A stretch of 36,281 nucleotides of DNA from an uncultured Cellvibrionales bacterium. Its GTDB lineage: Bacteria; Pseudomonadota; Gammaproteobacteria; Pseudomonadales; Cellvibrionaceae. Location: positions 1 through 36,281 of the forward strand of contig CAJWCA010000007.1 in assembly GCA_913020395.1 (NCBI GenBank), read 5' to 3'. This document shows, piece after piece, positions 1-7,320 of this stretch. Each line of letters starts with the position of its first letter. Within the stretch, counting starts at the first letter, position 1. The notes under the pieces are model-generated. The model did no database searches, was not told where the DNA came from, and saw nothing but the letters and a program-made list of their open reading frames with translations. The translations under genes were made by a program, and so were the position numbers.

Positions 1-1032
1 GTGGCTGTAACCATTCACCTGGTAGAGGTTGCGCTCGGGGTGTTTATTGGTGCGATCACATTTACAGGCTCCGTTGTTGCCTTCGGTAAACTCAACGGCG
101 TAATCAATTCCGCTGCCTTGATGCTGCCTCACCGGCACAAACTTAACCTGGCGGCCGGCATCGTTTCACTGCTGTTGATGATGCAGTTTGTACAAAGTGG
201 TGATTCTGATCTGTCGCTCTACCTGATCACCTTGATCGCTTTTGTCTTTGGCTGGCATCTGGTCGCCTCTATCGGCGGCGCCGATATGCCCGTGGTTGTT
301 TCCATGCTCAACTCTTATTCCGGTTGGGCGGCGGCTGCCGCAGGATTCATGTTAAGCAACGACCTGCTCATTGTTACCGGCGCCCTGGTCGGCTCATCCG
401 GTGCAATTCTTTCTTACATCATGTGTAAAGCCATGAACAGATCCTTCATTAGTGTCATCGCCGGCGGGTTTGGCACAGACACGGTCATCGATACAGACAC
501 GGATTATGGTGAACACATCGAGGTACACGCAGACGGTGTGGCCGACCTGCTCAGGCAGGCCAAATCCGTGATTGTGACACCCGGTTATGGCATGGCCGTT
601 GCCCAGGCTCAATACCCTGTATACGAATTGACACAAGCAATGAAAGACAAAGGCATTGATGTCAGATTTGCGATTCACCCAGTCGCCGGTCGACTGCCCG
701 GGCATATGAACGTTCTTCTGGCGGAAGCCAAAGTTCCCTACGATATCGTGTTGGGCATGGATGAAATCAATGATGACTTTGCTGAAACGGATGTTGTTCT
801 TGTAATTGGTGCAAATGACACCGTCAACCCTGCGGCGATGGAAGACCCCGCCAGCCCCATTGCGGGAATGCCTGTTCTGGAAGTGTGGAATGCCAAAGAC
901 GTGATTGTATTTAAGCGTTCTATGAACCCCGGTTATGCCGGTGTCCAGAACCCCTTATTTTTCAAAGACAATACGCAAATGTTGTTCGGCGACGCCAAGG
1001 ATTCCGTGGAGCAAATATTCAAAGCGCTGTAA
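1..1032 (+). CDS. pntB: NAD(P) transhydrogenase subunit beta, 5' end missing
   Basis: This is the C-terminal 343 residues of the membrane subunit of proton-translocating transhydrogenase, which exchanges hydride between NADH and NADP+ using the proton gradient. The family is about 460 residues long, so roughly the first quarter lies outside the window, and the GTG at base 1 is an internal valine, not a start. The visible part begins in the membrane domain (helices to about residue 155) and continues into the NADP(H)-binding domain III, with the motif [13 protein letters not shown] near residues 192-204, then [14 protein letters not shown] and [14 protein letters not shown]. The C-terminus is intact and a hairpin terminator follows 28 bases after the stop. 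Its pntA partner would be expected upstream, outside the window. Family identification is very secure. Confidence 0.96.
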   Translation: MAVTIHLVEVALGVFIGAITFTGSVVAFGKLNGVINSAALMLPHRHKLNLAAGIVSLLLMMQFVQSGDSDLSLYLITLIAFVFGWHLVASIGGADMPVVVSMLNSYSGWAAAAAGFMLSNDLLIVTGALVGSSGAILSYIMCKAMNRSFISVIAGGFGTDTVIDTDTDYGEHIEVHADGVADLLRQAKSVIVTPGYGMAVAQAQYPVYELTQAMKDKGIDVRFAIHPVAGRLPGHMNVLLAEAKVPYDIVLGMDEINDDFAETDVVLVIGANDTVNPAAMEDPASPIAGMPVLEVWNAKDVIVFKRSMNPGYAGVQNPLFFKDNTQMLFGDAKDSVEQIFKAL

Positions 1033-1059
1033 CAGAGCAAGCCGCATTAGAAAAAAACG

Positions 1060-1092
1060 CTAAACAGGCGAGCTCCTTGCTCGCCTGTTTAG
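1060..1092. terminator. Bidirectional hairpin terminator between pntB and the small minus-strand gene
   Basis: A perfect 14-bp stem (CTAAACAGGCGAGC, loop TCCTT, then the reverse complement) lies between the convergent ends of pntB and the small minus-strand gene. A run of seven A at 1051-1057 becomes a U-tract when read on the minus strand, giving a textbook intrinsic terminator in that direction. On the plus strand the distal arm itself ends in TGTTTAGTCT, a weaker U-rich tail, so it probably also ends pntB transcription. Confidence 0.85.
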
Positions 1093-1109
1093 TCTGCAGA
1101 CACTATCGT

Positions 1110-1250
1110 TTAATTTGCGGCAACAAGCGCAATCAGCAGAAAATAGTCCAGCACACCTGCCAGAACGGGCACCCCAACAAGAAAAGCCAAATAACTAAGT
1201 GGTGTGAATATCCACGAGTGTGATTGAACAGCCTGGTCTGAATAGTTCAT
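1110..1250 (-). CDS. Small hypothetical two-helix membrane protein (46 aa)
   Basis: I do not recognise a family. The reading frame could extend upstream to 1301, but the ATG at 1250 is preceded by AAGGA with a 7-base spacer, a good ribosome binding site, and gives a 46-residue protein. It has a short polar N-terminus (MNYSDQAVQSHSW) and two hydrophobic stretches, residues about 17-33 and 37-45, separated by a single Asp (VLDY). It ends just before a strong minus-strand terminator, which supports it being a real transcribed gene. It lies 321 bases downstream of the sigma-54 activator gene on the same strand and could be the tail of that transcript or independent. Confidence is limited by its size. 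Confidence 0.5.
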   Translation of the reverse strand: MNYSDQAVQSHSWIFTPLSYLAFLVGVPVLAGVLDYFLLIALVAAN

Positions 1251-1571
1251 GTGATCATCCTTGTTCATGTCAATGGAACGTGGCGAGTTTTCTTGCCACA
1301 ACCCTGAGGCTAGTAGCCCCCTTGGGGCTTTGCAAATTACCCTTTAGTTATTTTTCCTTATTTTTAAGCATTAAAATCATAAAAGAGTCCTGGCACTAGA
1401 AAAACGAAGAAAGCGATGACGCAAACAAAGAAATAGAGGCCAAATTGTGGATTCGCGCGAACCTTGTGGTATTCAGTATTATTATAAAAAATTATAAGCT
1501 TGCGTCGCCGGGATCTACATGCAGGGTTTCCTACCGTAATTCTGCTGAGTACAATACGGTCTGGATCACGT
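1251..1571. other. 321-bp spacer without a recognisable gene
   Basis: This AT-rich stretch separates the end of the sigma-54 activator gene from the small membrane protein gene. I see an inverted repeat ACCGTA (1533-1538) / TACGGT (1555-1560) with a 16-base loop just past the activator stop. Around 1480-1500 there is an A/T-rich self-complementary stretch. Neither has the GC-rich stem plus T-run of a convincing terminator. A promoter for the small gene probably lies here but cannot be assigned by eye. Confidence 0.5.
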
Positions 1572-2939
1572 TCATGCCTTAACTTTTTTATCCTTCACCG
1601 CCAACTGATAACGCTCTATTTTTCGATCCAATGCAGGCCTGGAAATCTTTAGAATCTCACAGGACTTTCCCTTATGGCCCGAGCAGTGGTTCAGAACAAA
1701 CTGTATGTGTCTGGCTTCCATTTCATCCAGTGAAAGGGGCGTATCCATACTAGCCTGCGTACTTTTCGCCCCTGATGGGGAGGGTAAACTCAGATGTTGC
1801 TCGTCAATTGGCGCACCACGCCCTCGAAGCAGCGCCTGCGTTAGGACGTTCTCTAATTCTCTGATATTCCCGGGCCAGGCATATTGATTAATCAGTGCCT
1901 TTGCACTTTCCGTAACGGACACGAGCGGCAAACCTTCATTGCGACAAATACGCTCCAAAAGCCCTTCTACTAACATGGGGATATCTTCTCGGCGATCGCG
2001 CAGCGGTGGCAGTGAAATTTGAATGGTGTTCAGCCGGTAGAGAAGATCTTCCCTGAAGCGCCCCTCTTTGACCTCGACGGCCAAATCGCGATTCGTAGCG
2101 GCAATCACACGCGCATTACTTTCGAGCATTTGAGTCCCACCCAGGCGTTCAAACGTGCCCTCTTGCAATACTCGCAAGAGTTTTGCCTGTAAAGGCAGGG
2201 TCATTTCACCCACTTCGTCTAGAAACAGAATGCCGTTGGCCGCTAATTCAAACTTTCCACTTTTACGGCTGTTGGCCCCTGTGAACGCGCCACGTTCGTG
2301 ACCAAACAATTCACTTTCTAACAGATTGTCTACCAGCGCGGCACAATTCAGTGCGAGAAAAACCCCGGCGCAGCGACTGTGATTATAAATAGCCCTGGCA
2401 ATCAATTCTTTGCCAGTACCACTCTCTCCTGTAATTAAGACACGAGTTTGACTCTGGGCAACCAGTGCAATGTCTTTGCTGATATTTAACATCGCTTCAC
2501 TGCGTCCTAACAGTTTGGGCAGATCATTAATGGCGGCTTTAGAGGTACTGAGTTCCTCAACCTGACGACGGAGCTGTCGATGCTCCAGTGCAATCTTTAC
2601 GGTGTGTTCAAGCTCTTCCGTTGTAATCGGTTTGTGAATAAAATCAAAGGCCCCTGCCTGAATCGCCGCAATCGCCAAGTCCAGGTCATGTTGAGCGGTC
2701 ATCATAATCACCGCCATATCCAGGCCTTCTCGCTCAAGTGACACCAGGAAATCAATGCCTCTACCATCGGGCAAGCCCTGATCAAGAACAACCAGGTCGG
2801 GCTGCTTCTCGTCAATGAGTTGGCGTGCGAGTTTGAGCGACGCGGCATGAAAAACTTCATGCCCACCCTCTTCAAAATGAAGGGTTAATATCTGTGCCAG
2901 CGCGCTGTCATCTTCAACTAAAAGAATTCGCGCTTTCAT
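1572..2939 (-). CDS. Sigma-54-dependent response regulator (NtrC family)
   Basis: A complete bacterial enhancer-binding protein of 455 residues. The N-terminal receiver domain (about 1-120) has the acidic pair D10/D11, the phospho-acceptor D53 in VVLDQGLPDG and the conserved K103. The AAA+ domain (about 143-370) carries Walker A GESGTGKE (171-178), the sigma-54 contact loop GAFTGA (217-222) and Walker B LFLDE (D241/E242). A Fis-type helix-turn-helix lies at about 412-448. All residues needed for phosphorylation, ATP hydrolysis and sigma-54 contact are present, so it should be a functional activator. Its start overlaps the kinase gene stop by 4 bases (ATGA), so the two are translationally coupled partners. 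It is the last gene of the bufferin operon. The two sigma-54 promoters and three dyads at 7119-7336 are its obvious candidate targets, which would make the operon autoregulated. The target assignment is inferred. Confidence 0.95.
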   Translation of the reverse strand: MKARILLVEDDSALAQILTLHFEEGGHEVFHAASLKLARQLIDEKQPDLVVLDQGLPDGRGIDFLVSLEREGLDMAVIMMTAQHDLDLAIAAIQAGAFDFIHKPITTEELEHTVKIALEHRQLRRQVEELSTSKAAINDLPKLLGRSEAMLNISKDIALVAQSQTRVLITGESGTGKELIARAIYNHSRCAGVFLALNCAALVDNLLESELFGHERGAFTGANSRKSGKFELAANGILFLDEVGEMTLPLQAKLLRVLQEGTFERLGGTQMLESNARVIAATNRDLAVEVKEGRFREDLLYRLNTIQISLPPLRDRREDIPMLVEGLLERICRNEGLPLVSVTESAKALINQYAWPGNIRELENVLTQALLRGRGAPIDEQHLSLPSPSGAKSTQASMDTPLSLDEMEARHIQFVLNHCSGHKGKSCEILKISRPALDRKIERYQLAVKDKKVKA

Positions 2940-4201
2940 GGCGTTACCAAAGGCAGGTGTATATCGACGGTAGTGCCATCGTTTACTTTGGACTTAATTG
3001 ACACGCTGCCCCCCTGGGACTTTTGCAAGGACTCTACAATCGCTAAACCTAAACCCGACCCGTTAGCCTTAAAGCTGACAAAGGGTTCAGTGATGATACG
3101 CAATTTATCAGATGGTATCGTATCACCAAAATTGTGAACACAAATACTGCCTGTGCTGTCATTTTTCTCCACTCGCAGGGAAATGGTGTCTTCAGGGTCT
3201 GCAGCTTCACACGCATTCCGAACGAGATTCAACATAACCTGGGTGAGCTTGTCTCTGTCAGCGGTTACCTCTACTGCGTGACTCGCCGTTAACTGCAATG
3301 TCTGACGTCGCTCACTGGCAATTGAGTCAAAGGTAGAAATAAAGTCCCGGCAGAACCCCGATAGTTCTAGCGGGCCTGCGTTAACCTCTATCGGCTTGGC
3401 ATATAACAATAACTCGTTGAGCATTCTTTCAAGCCTGGCCACCTCTCCAATGCCTAGTTCGAGCCTCTTCTCCGGATTCCTTTCCGGGTGTTTCATGATG
3501 TATTCCAGCGTCAAGCGAATGGTTGTGAGGGGATTGCGAATTTCATGGGTAATATGTGAGGCAAACTCCCCCAATGCGGCCAACTTCTCCTTGTGTGCCA
3601 ATTCTTTATGAACTTCTAACAATTGTTCAGAGCGATCCTGAACCTGCACCTCCAGTGAATCTGAGTACTCTTCCAGCTTTTGAAATAGGTCGTAATTATC
3701 GAGCGCAATGGCTATACGCTCTGCAAATAATTCCGCTGTTTGCTCTTCACGAGCAGTATACTGCCTGGCTTTCCTGTCGAAATAACACAGTGTGCCAACC
3801 ACCTCACCTCCTGGTGAGCGTAGGGGAACTCCCATATACGAACAAAAACCCTCGGGTGGAATACCATATTGCGTATTTCGAAGGGCGTCTTCAACGGTCA
3901 GTATGGTATTGGTATTCAACACATGTGTGGACAATTGCCCGTGCACATCCATGGAACCACAGGATAGGCAGTCGGTTTCAGGCTTGGTAGCCAATACTTG
4001 TTTGGTGCCGTATCGATAGAGAGTGATTGCCGATAGACCACTTCCCATTAACTCCAGCAAGGCTTCACACACACTATCCAGGTAAGACTGTAACTCGCCG
4101 GCCCTGTAACTGACCGTTGTTAGTGTCGCCAGGATTTTTTCCGCCGGGTGTAAAGAATCAGGCTCTACGGCTGTTGGTCTCTGGCTGGGTACGTCACTCA
4201 T
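2936..4201 (-). CDS. Soluble GAF-domain sensor histidine kinase
   Basis: A 421-residue kinase with no membrane segment or signal peptide, so it should sense something in the cytosol. Domains in order: a GAF domain (about 22-172), a coiled-coil linker (about 172-207), the HisKA dimerisation domain with phospho-acceptor H219 in HITHEIRNP, and a HATPase domain with N-box LNLVRNACEA and G-box GSGLGLAIV. The GAF domain contains a CxxC pair (C78, C81) with M84 and H87 close by, which could bind a soft metal such as Cu(I) or react with an electrophile; this is inference. I chose the ATG at 4201 because GGGAG sits 6 bases upstream, and the 17 extra N-terminal codons of the longer frame lie inside the preceding gene. 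It overlaps the preceding gene by 8 bases and the response regulator by 4, so it is the regulator's cognate kinase. Confidence 0.93.
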   Translation of the reverse strand: MSDVPSQRPTAVEPDSLHPAEKILATLTTVSYRAGELQSYLDSVCEALLELMGSGLSAITLYRYGTKQVLATKPETDCLSCGSMDVHGQLSTHVLNTNTILTVEDALRNTQYGIPPEGFCSYMGVPLRSPGGEVVGTLCYFDRKARQYTAREEQTAELFAERIAIALDNYDLFQKLEEYSDSLEVQVQDRSEQLLEVHKELAHKEKLAALGEFASHITHEIRNPLTTIRLTLEYIMKHPERNPEKRLELGIGEVARLERMLNELLLYAKPIEVNAGPLELSGFCRDFISTFDSIASERRQTLQLTASHAVEVTADRDKLTQVMLNLVRNACEAADPEDTISLRVEKNDSTGSICVHNFGDTIPSDKLRIITEPFVSFKANGSGLGLAIVESLQKSQGGSVSIKSKVNDGTTVDIHLPLVTP

Positions 4202-4853
4202 AGTATTCTCCCAAGGGTGTTGCGACTGCGGATTGCAACAGGCCCATGTCATTGAGGCGGCTGACCACCTTTAGCCCCTGTTCAACAAATTCCACCACGT
4301 TCTCAATATCCCAACATTCAGCAATATCCAACAGAGATTCAGTTGCCCCCAGAGCACACTGATTATCTGAGGCCATTCGCAAGGCCAACACCAGAGTATA
4401 AACAGGAGGAGGCAACTCTAGGAAGGACACTTTTCCCTTTTCTACGCTATATAACAATAAGAAGGTTAACTTTGGAGTGTTTGTATCAAGCCCTACCGCG
4501 CCATTCTGTATCGGATAGTCATAAACTTGCGGCAATGCGTGTTTTGATAATAGCAGTGGGCTGTGGGCCAGATCTGCCGACTCTAATGACGGCCCGTATC
4601 CACGCGTTCCAGCAGGTGCAGGCAACGTAGACAATCGCAATTTGCTTAATTCAAATGACACCATTACCTGACTAAAAGGCAGTACTGGGCGAACCAGATC
4701 CGTCATCGAGCAGCGCTCTAAGCGCATTGCACGAGTATTACCAGTGGCATACACCGTCTCGCCTTGCCACTGTTGACTCGCCTGAACTGACGTTAATGCT
4801 CGCCTCACATAGGTGTTTAACGACTGGAGCCCGGGTTTGTTATTCAGTTCCAT
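4194..4853 (-). CDS. Unrecognised 219-aa protein of the bufferin operon
   Basis: I cannot name a family. It has no signal peptide or membrane helices and few cysteines (C48, C166, C180), so it is probably cytosolic. The N-terminal two thirds has no motif I know, apart from a conserved-looking RCSMTDLVRPVLPF segment. Residues about 143-205 (starting SFLELPPPVYTLVLAL and ending NDMGLL) follow the same leucine pattern as the C-terminal domain of the DUF2063 protein encoded just upstream. It may therefore be a second peptide-recognition or docking partner, or an adaptor linking the biosynthetic enzymes to the kinase. It overlaps bufC by 14 bases and the kinase gene by 8, so its production is tied to both. 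There is no clear Shine-Dalgarno sequence, consistent with coupling to bufC translation. Its position between the peptide-modifying genes and the two-component genes is the best clue to function. Confidence 0.75.
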   Translation of the reverse strand: MELNNKPGLQSLNTYVRRALTSVQASQQWQGETVYATGNTRAMRLERCSMTDLVRPVLPFSQVMVSFELSKLRLSTLPAPAGTRGYGPSLESADLAHSPLLLSKHALPQVYDYPIQNGAVGLDTNTPKLTFLLLYSVEKGKVSFLELPPPVYTLVLALRMASDNQCALGATESLLDIAECWDIENVVEFVEQGLKVVSRLNDMGLLQSAVATPLGEYYE

Positions 4854-5625
4854 ACAATACGCCTATCAAACCTTGTTGCGCCCATTTCGACAGCGTGCTC
4901 ACCGCAAAAACACTGACCTCATCATGGGGGATAATTTCCAATAGCGCTTCACACACTCGGGCAAAATTTGAGCCGTGTTGAAACTCTTTAACCATACACA
5001 ATTCTGCTGCGCCCACATGTAAAAACTCGGTCATTTTCTCCCGGTTTCGCCACAACAAACACTCCTCTGTGCTCCAGCGGCTATCCGGCGGGGATTGTTC
5101 TTCTTTGATTGCCTGCCACACAGACACAACATTCCACGGGCTCTCAAAGAGTCTCACACTCGGGTGAAAATGTATTTTCATCTCTGGCCAGTTTTGAGGG
5201 GGTAACTCACCCAGTGCTTCAACGCTGACCGTGGCCGCATCGGGTGCATCAAAAACACAGAGCAGGAGACGCTCGAAACGGGCCAATTCGGCAATTTGTG
5301 GGTGTTCACTGAACGGTTTGTTATCAGCGAGAAATACCGGCAAATCATCACAAAAATGTCGCAGCGAACGATAGTGGGACGGGTAGATATTTATGTATTG
5401 CTGCACCATTTGGTCAAACAAGTCGTCACCGAGATAAACACCCGTTAAGGGGTGATCGGTATCAATAGTTTCTCTCAACCTCACCTGATAGGCGTTGCGA
5501 TAGATATGCAACCGGGTATCGACGGAGATAGCACCTTGCTGAACAATGTGGTTCGCAATCTTTTTTTCCCCCTGCAACAGGAATTCCATCATCTGCTGCT
5601 GCCTTACACACAATGGCTCTTTCAT
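4840..5625 (-). CDS. bufC: DUF2063 / BufC-HvfC-type partner of the MNIO enzyme
   Basis: A 261-residue protein with the DUF2063 N-terminal helical domain. Recognisable segments are MMEFLLQGEKKIANHI and the signature RLHIYRNAYQVRLRETI followed by HPLTGVYLGDDLF (about 11-100), then a C-terminal winged-helix-like domain (about 185-258). In characterised MNIO systems the equivalent protein (HvfC, BufC, MbnC) binds the precursor peptide and presents it to the DUF692 enzyme. The gene order precursor - DUF692 - DUF2063 here is the canonical one. Its ATG overlaps the stop of bufB (ATGA) without a strong ribosome binding site, indicating coupled translation and a likely 1:1 complex. The length is normal for the family. 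Confidence 0.9.
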   Translation of the reverse strand: MKEPLCVRQQQMMEFLLQGEKKIANHIVQQGAISVDTRLHIYRNAYQVRLRETIDTDHPLTGVYLGDDLFDQMVQQYINIYPSHYRSLRHFCDDLPVFLADNKPFSEHPQIAELARFERLLLCVFDAPDAATVSVEALGELPPQNWPEMKIHFHPSVRLFESPWNVVSVWQAIKEEQSPPDSRWSTEECLLWRNREKMTEFLHVGAAELCMVKEFQHGSNFARVCEALLEIIPHDEVSVFAVSTLSKWAQQGLIGVLYGTE

Positions 5626-6479
5626 AATACAATCTGCCGCTGACTGGATTCGGAACTATCGTTGAGTGTTTTGTACGCAATGTCTCTAGCGATATCCAGC
5701 TCAGCAAGCAGTTCGCCCAGCGGGGGAATATTGTCATCCCGCTCTATCATTGTGCTGGTTGCACCAAACCGCTTAAGGCTCTGCTCATAGAGATCCCAGA
5801 CCGGGTCGGCGATATCGTGATCGTGGGTATCGATCACATAATCACCATAATCAGAGTGCCCGGCCAGGTGAAATTGTTTGACTCGGCTTGGATCGATCGC
5901 ATTGATATAATCAAGCGGATCGAAACCATGATTGCGTGCACTCACATAGATATTGTTAATGTCTAACAGAATATTACAATCAGCTCGCTTAACAATCTCG
6001 GACATAAACTCCCACTCACTGCACTGGGAGTCAGAATATGTCAGGTAACTGGACACATTTTCCAATAGAATTTGCCGGCCCAGAAAGTCCTGAACCTGAA
6101 TAATTCTATTGGCCACATGATCAATCGCCTCCTCACTATAAGGCAGAGGCAATAAGTCGTGACTATTGACATCCCCCATGCCGGTAAAACATAAGTGATC
6201 GGACAACCAAAGCGGTTCAACTTCGTCCGCCAACTGTTTAAGAGAGGATAAATAACGTTTATCTAAAGGGTCAACGGAACCAATTGAGAGAGACACACCG
6301 TGCATAAACAGAGGATAATCCCGCCGTATCTGGTGTAGGTAGTGTTTAGGTTTTCCACCTTCGACCATAAAGTTTTCGGTCACAACCTCAAACCAATCGA
6401 CCTTGGGTTGTGTTTCAAGTACATCGACAAAGTGATCGGTTCGTAGCCCCAGACCAAATCCATAGTTTTTGTTATTCAT
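5622..6479 (-). CDS. bufB: MNIO family (DUF692) peptide-modifying iron enzyme
   Basis: A 285-residue TIM-barrel protein of the multinuclear non-heme iron oxidative enzyme family, which modifies cysteines of ribosomal peptides (for example to thiooxazole or oxazolone-thioamide groups). Visible family segments are GFGLGLR (7-13), WFEVVTENFM (29-38), HGVSLSIG (H60), SDHLCF (H95), LENVSSY (E130), LLDINNIYVS (D163, N165), HLAGHSD (H194, H198), DTHDH (H209, H211) and MIERDDNIP (E236). These cover the expected metal ligands. The ATG at 6479 with GGGGA 8 bases upstream is preferred over a TTG 15 bases further upstream. It lies 87 bases downstream of the precursor gene and overlaps bufC by 4 bases. 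The likely substrate is the adjacent Cys-rich precursor. Confidence 0.93.
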   Translation of the reverse strand: MNNKNYGFGLGLRTDHFVDVLETQPKVDWFEVVTENFMVEGGKPKHYLHQIRRDYPLFMHGVSLSIGSVDPLDKRYLSSLKQLADEVEPLWLSDHLCFTGMGDVNSHDLLPLPYSEEAIDHVANRIIQVQDFLGRQILLENVSSYLTYSDSQCSEWEFMSEIVKRADCNILLDINNIYVSARNHGFDPLDYINAIDPSRVKQFHLAGHSDYGDYVIDTHDHDIADPVWDLYEQSLKRFGATSTMIERDDNIPPLGELLAELDIARDIAYKTLNDSSESSQRQIVL

Positions 6480-6498
6480 CAAGCTGATCCCCAAAAGA

Positions 6499-6534
6499 CC
6501 TCCGGCAACAGGTTTTGTGACTCTGGACCGGAGG
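6499..6534 (-). other. Possible hairpin in the bufA-bufB leader
   Basis: On the minus strand, CCTCCGG pairs with a downstream CCGGAGG across a 22-base loop. The distal arm contains GGAGG, 20 bases before the bufB start codon. Such a hairpin could damp bufB translation or protect the upstream bufA message, giving an excess of precursor over enzyme. It lacks a U-tract, so it is not a normal terminator. The 7-bp stem is short. Confidence 0.35.
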
Positions 6535-6566
6535 GATCGATTTTAATACCAGGGTTAGAGGCAGTT

Positions 6567-7049
6567 TTACGCCCCGACTTTACCCGCGACATCGCCACAA
6601 GCTTTTTCTGACATAGCGACAAAACCATGACCTTTACAAGCCGCTTTACCCGCGCAGGCATTCTCCGCTGTTTTGCAATCGTTGTGCCCCTTACACTTGT
6701 TCACCCCATAACAATGAGACAACTCAGCCACGGCGACTTTGCCTTTCCAGTCATCCTGGGTTGTGCCACCAATATCCGCACAACTCTTTGACGGCATGGC
6801 GACAAAACCATGTCCTTTGCAAATCGCATGACCGGCACAGGCATTTTCAGCTGTTTTACAGTCGTTATGACCCTTACAGGTATTCACGCCGTAACAGTGC
6901 ACTAAATCGGTGGTGGCTGATGCAGCAGAAGCTCCGGCAGCCGCAGCTGCGCTTGAGGTGCTGGTGCCCGCATTTGCACAACCCATCAATCCCGCTGCAG
7001 CAAGTGCCAAAGCAGTGCCAGATAGAGTCGATTTAAATTTACGTTCCAT
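6567..7049 (-). CDS. bufA: Bufferin-type Cys-rich precursor with two tandem core units
   Basis: A 160-residue exported precursor. Residues 1-24 form a signal sequence (MERKFKST then a hydrophobic stretch) ending LMGC, which fits a lipobox. A low-complexity Ala/Ser/Thr linker follows (27-48). Then come two near-identical units, 51-95 and 112-156, each with six cysteines (C52, 58, 64, 71, 77, 90 and C113, 119, 125, 132, 138, 151) in the pattern [23 protein letters not shown]. This pattern resembles BufA2-type bufferins, copper-sequestering peptides matured by DUF692/DUF2063 enzymes, which are encoded immediately downstream. The ATG at 7049 has AAGGA 7 bases upstream; the in-frame extension to 7130 would start inside the sigma-54 promoter and is rejected. 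The usual family member has a single unit, so the duplication is notable. Metal identity is inferred from the family. Confidence 0.88.
   Translation of the reverse strand: MERKFKSTLSGTALALAAAGLMGCANAGTSTSSAAAAAGASAASATTDLVHCYGVNTCKGHNDCKTAENACAGHAICKGHGFVAMPSKSCADIGGTTQDDWKGKVAVAELSHCYGVNKCKGHNDCKTAENACAGKAACKGHGFVAMSEKACGDVAGKVGA
6582..6899 (-). repeat. Internal tandem duplication within the bufferin precursor gene
   Basis: Two direct copies of a 135-bp unit (6765-6899 and 6582-6716, period 183 bp) encode the two six-cysteine cores, separated by a 16-residue linker ([16 protein letters not shown]). About 34 of 45 residues are identical. DNA similarity is also visible, for example in the stretches covering the CKGHGFVAM codons, which points to a fairly recent duplication or continuing gene conversion. 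Confidence 0.85.
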
Positions 7050-7118
7050 GATGCATTCCTTCATTAAAGTTAAAAATAAATAGATGTGACCGCACAAACA
7101 CGGGCGACACCTCAGAAG

Positions 7119-7135
7119 TGCAAAGCGCATGCCAA
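7119..7135 (-). promoter_or_regulatory. Sigma-54 (-24/-12) promoter of the bufferin operon
   Basis: Read on the minus strand the sequence is TTGGCATGCGCTTTGCA, a full match to the sigma-54 consensus YTGGCAYRNNNNTTGCW with the required spacing between the GG and GC dinucleotides. Predicted transcription start is near 7108, about 59 bases before the bufA ATG. It is the only promoter-like sequence upstream of the six-gene operon, whose last gene encodes a sigma-54 activator. Confidence 0.8.
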
Positions 7136-7194
7136 AACATAAGATGTTGATTTATATGGGGTTTTAACAAAAACCTCCCCGCAGGTGTTAATGG

Positions 7195-7266
7195 AACGTT
7201 GCGTTATTCAATGTCTGCTTGTAACGAATCGTTCAACAAATAAATACAAAGACGTAACACGTCGTT
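7195..7266. promoter_or_regulatory. Three repeated 11-bp dyads, candidate activator (UAS) sites
   Basis: AAC-N4-CGTT occurs three times: AACGTTGCGTT (7195-7205), AACGAATCGTT (7223-7233) and AACACGTCGTT (7256-7266). The second and third share the longer form GTAAC-N4-CGTTCAA. Centres are 28 and 33 bp apart, close to three helical turns. They lie about 92, 120 and 153 bp upstream of the bufA start site and about 85, 118 and 146 bp upstream of the doxX start site. These are normal distances for NtrC-type activators and nearly the same for both promoters. Assignment to the activator encoded at 1572-2939 is inferred. Confidence 0.65.
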
Positions 7267-7278
7267 CAAAGATAATTC

Positions 7279-7315
7279 AGGGTTAAAAAAAAACCCTTTG
7301 AAAATCAAGCACATA
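7279..7315. promoter_or_regulatory. A-tract and IHF-like bend sequence upstream of the doxX promoter
   Basis: AGGGTT (7279-7284) and AACCCT (7292-7297) flank a run of A. Just after it, AATCAAGCACATA (7303-7315) matches the IHF consensus WATCAANNNNTTR with one mismatch. It lies between the dyads and the plus-facing promoter, where IHF bending commonly assists sigma-54 activators. AT-rich DNA gives such matches by chance, so this is tentative. Confidence 0.3.
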
Positions 7316-7320
7316 AAAAT

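Noticed and set aside
1-3. GTG at the first base as a genuine start of pntB
   Set aside because: The protein lacks the first quarter of the family's length, so the GTG is an internal codon at the window edge.
1391-1406. TGGCAC sequence resembling a sigma-54 -24 element
   Set aside because: No TTGC-like -12 element occurs at the required spacing, and there is no plus-strand gene downstream.
1477-1500. AT-rich self-complementary stretch downstream of the response regulator as a terminator
   Set aside because: The stem has no G-C pairs of note, and the sequence is equally explained by general AT-richness of the spacer.
7050-7130. In-frame upstream extension of the bufferin precursor to 7130
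   Set aside because: The upstream ATG lies within the sigma-54 promoter element and the extra residues would precede a normal signal peptide. The ATG at 7049 has a good ribosome binding site.
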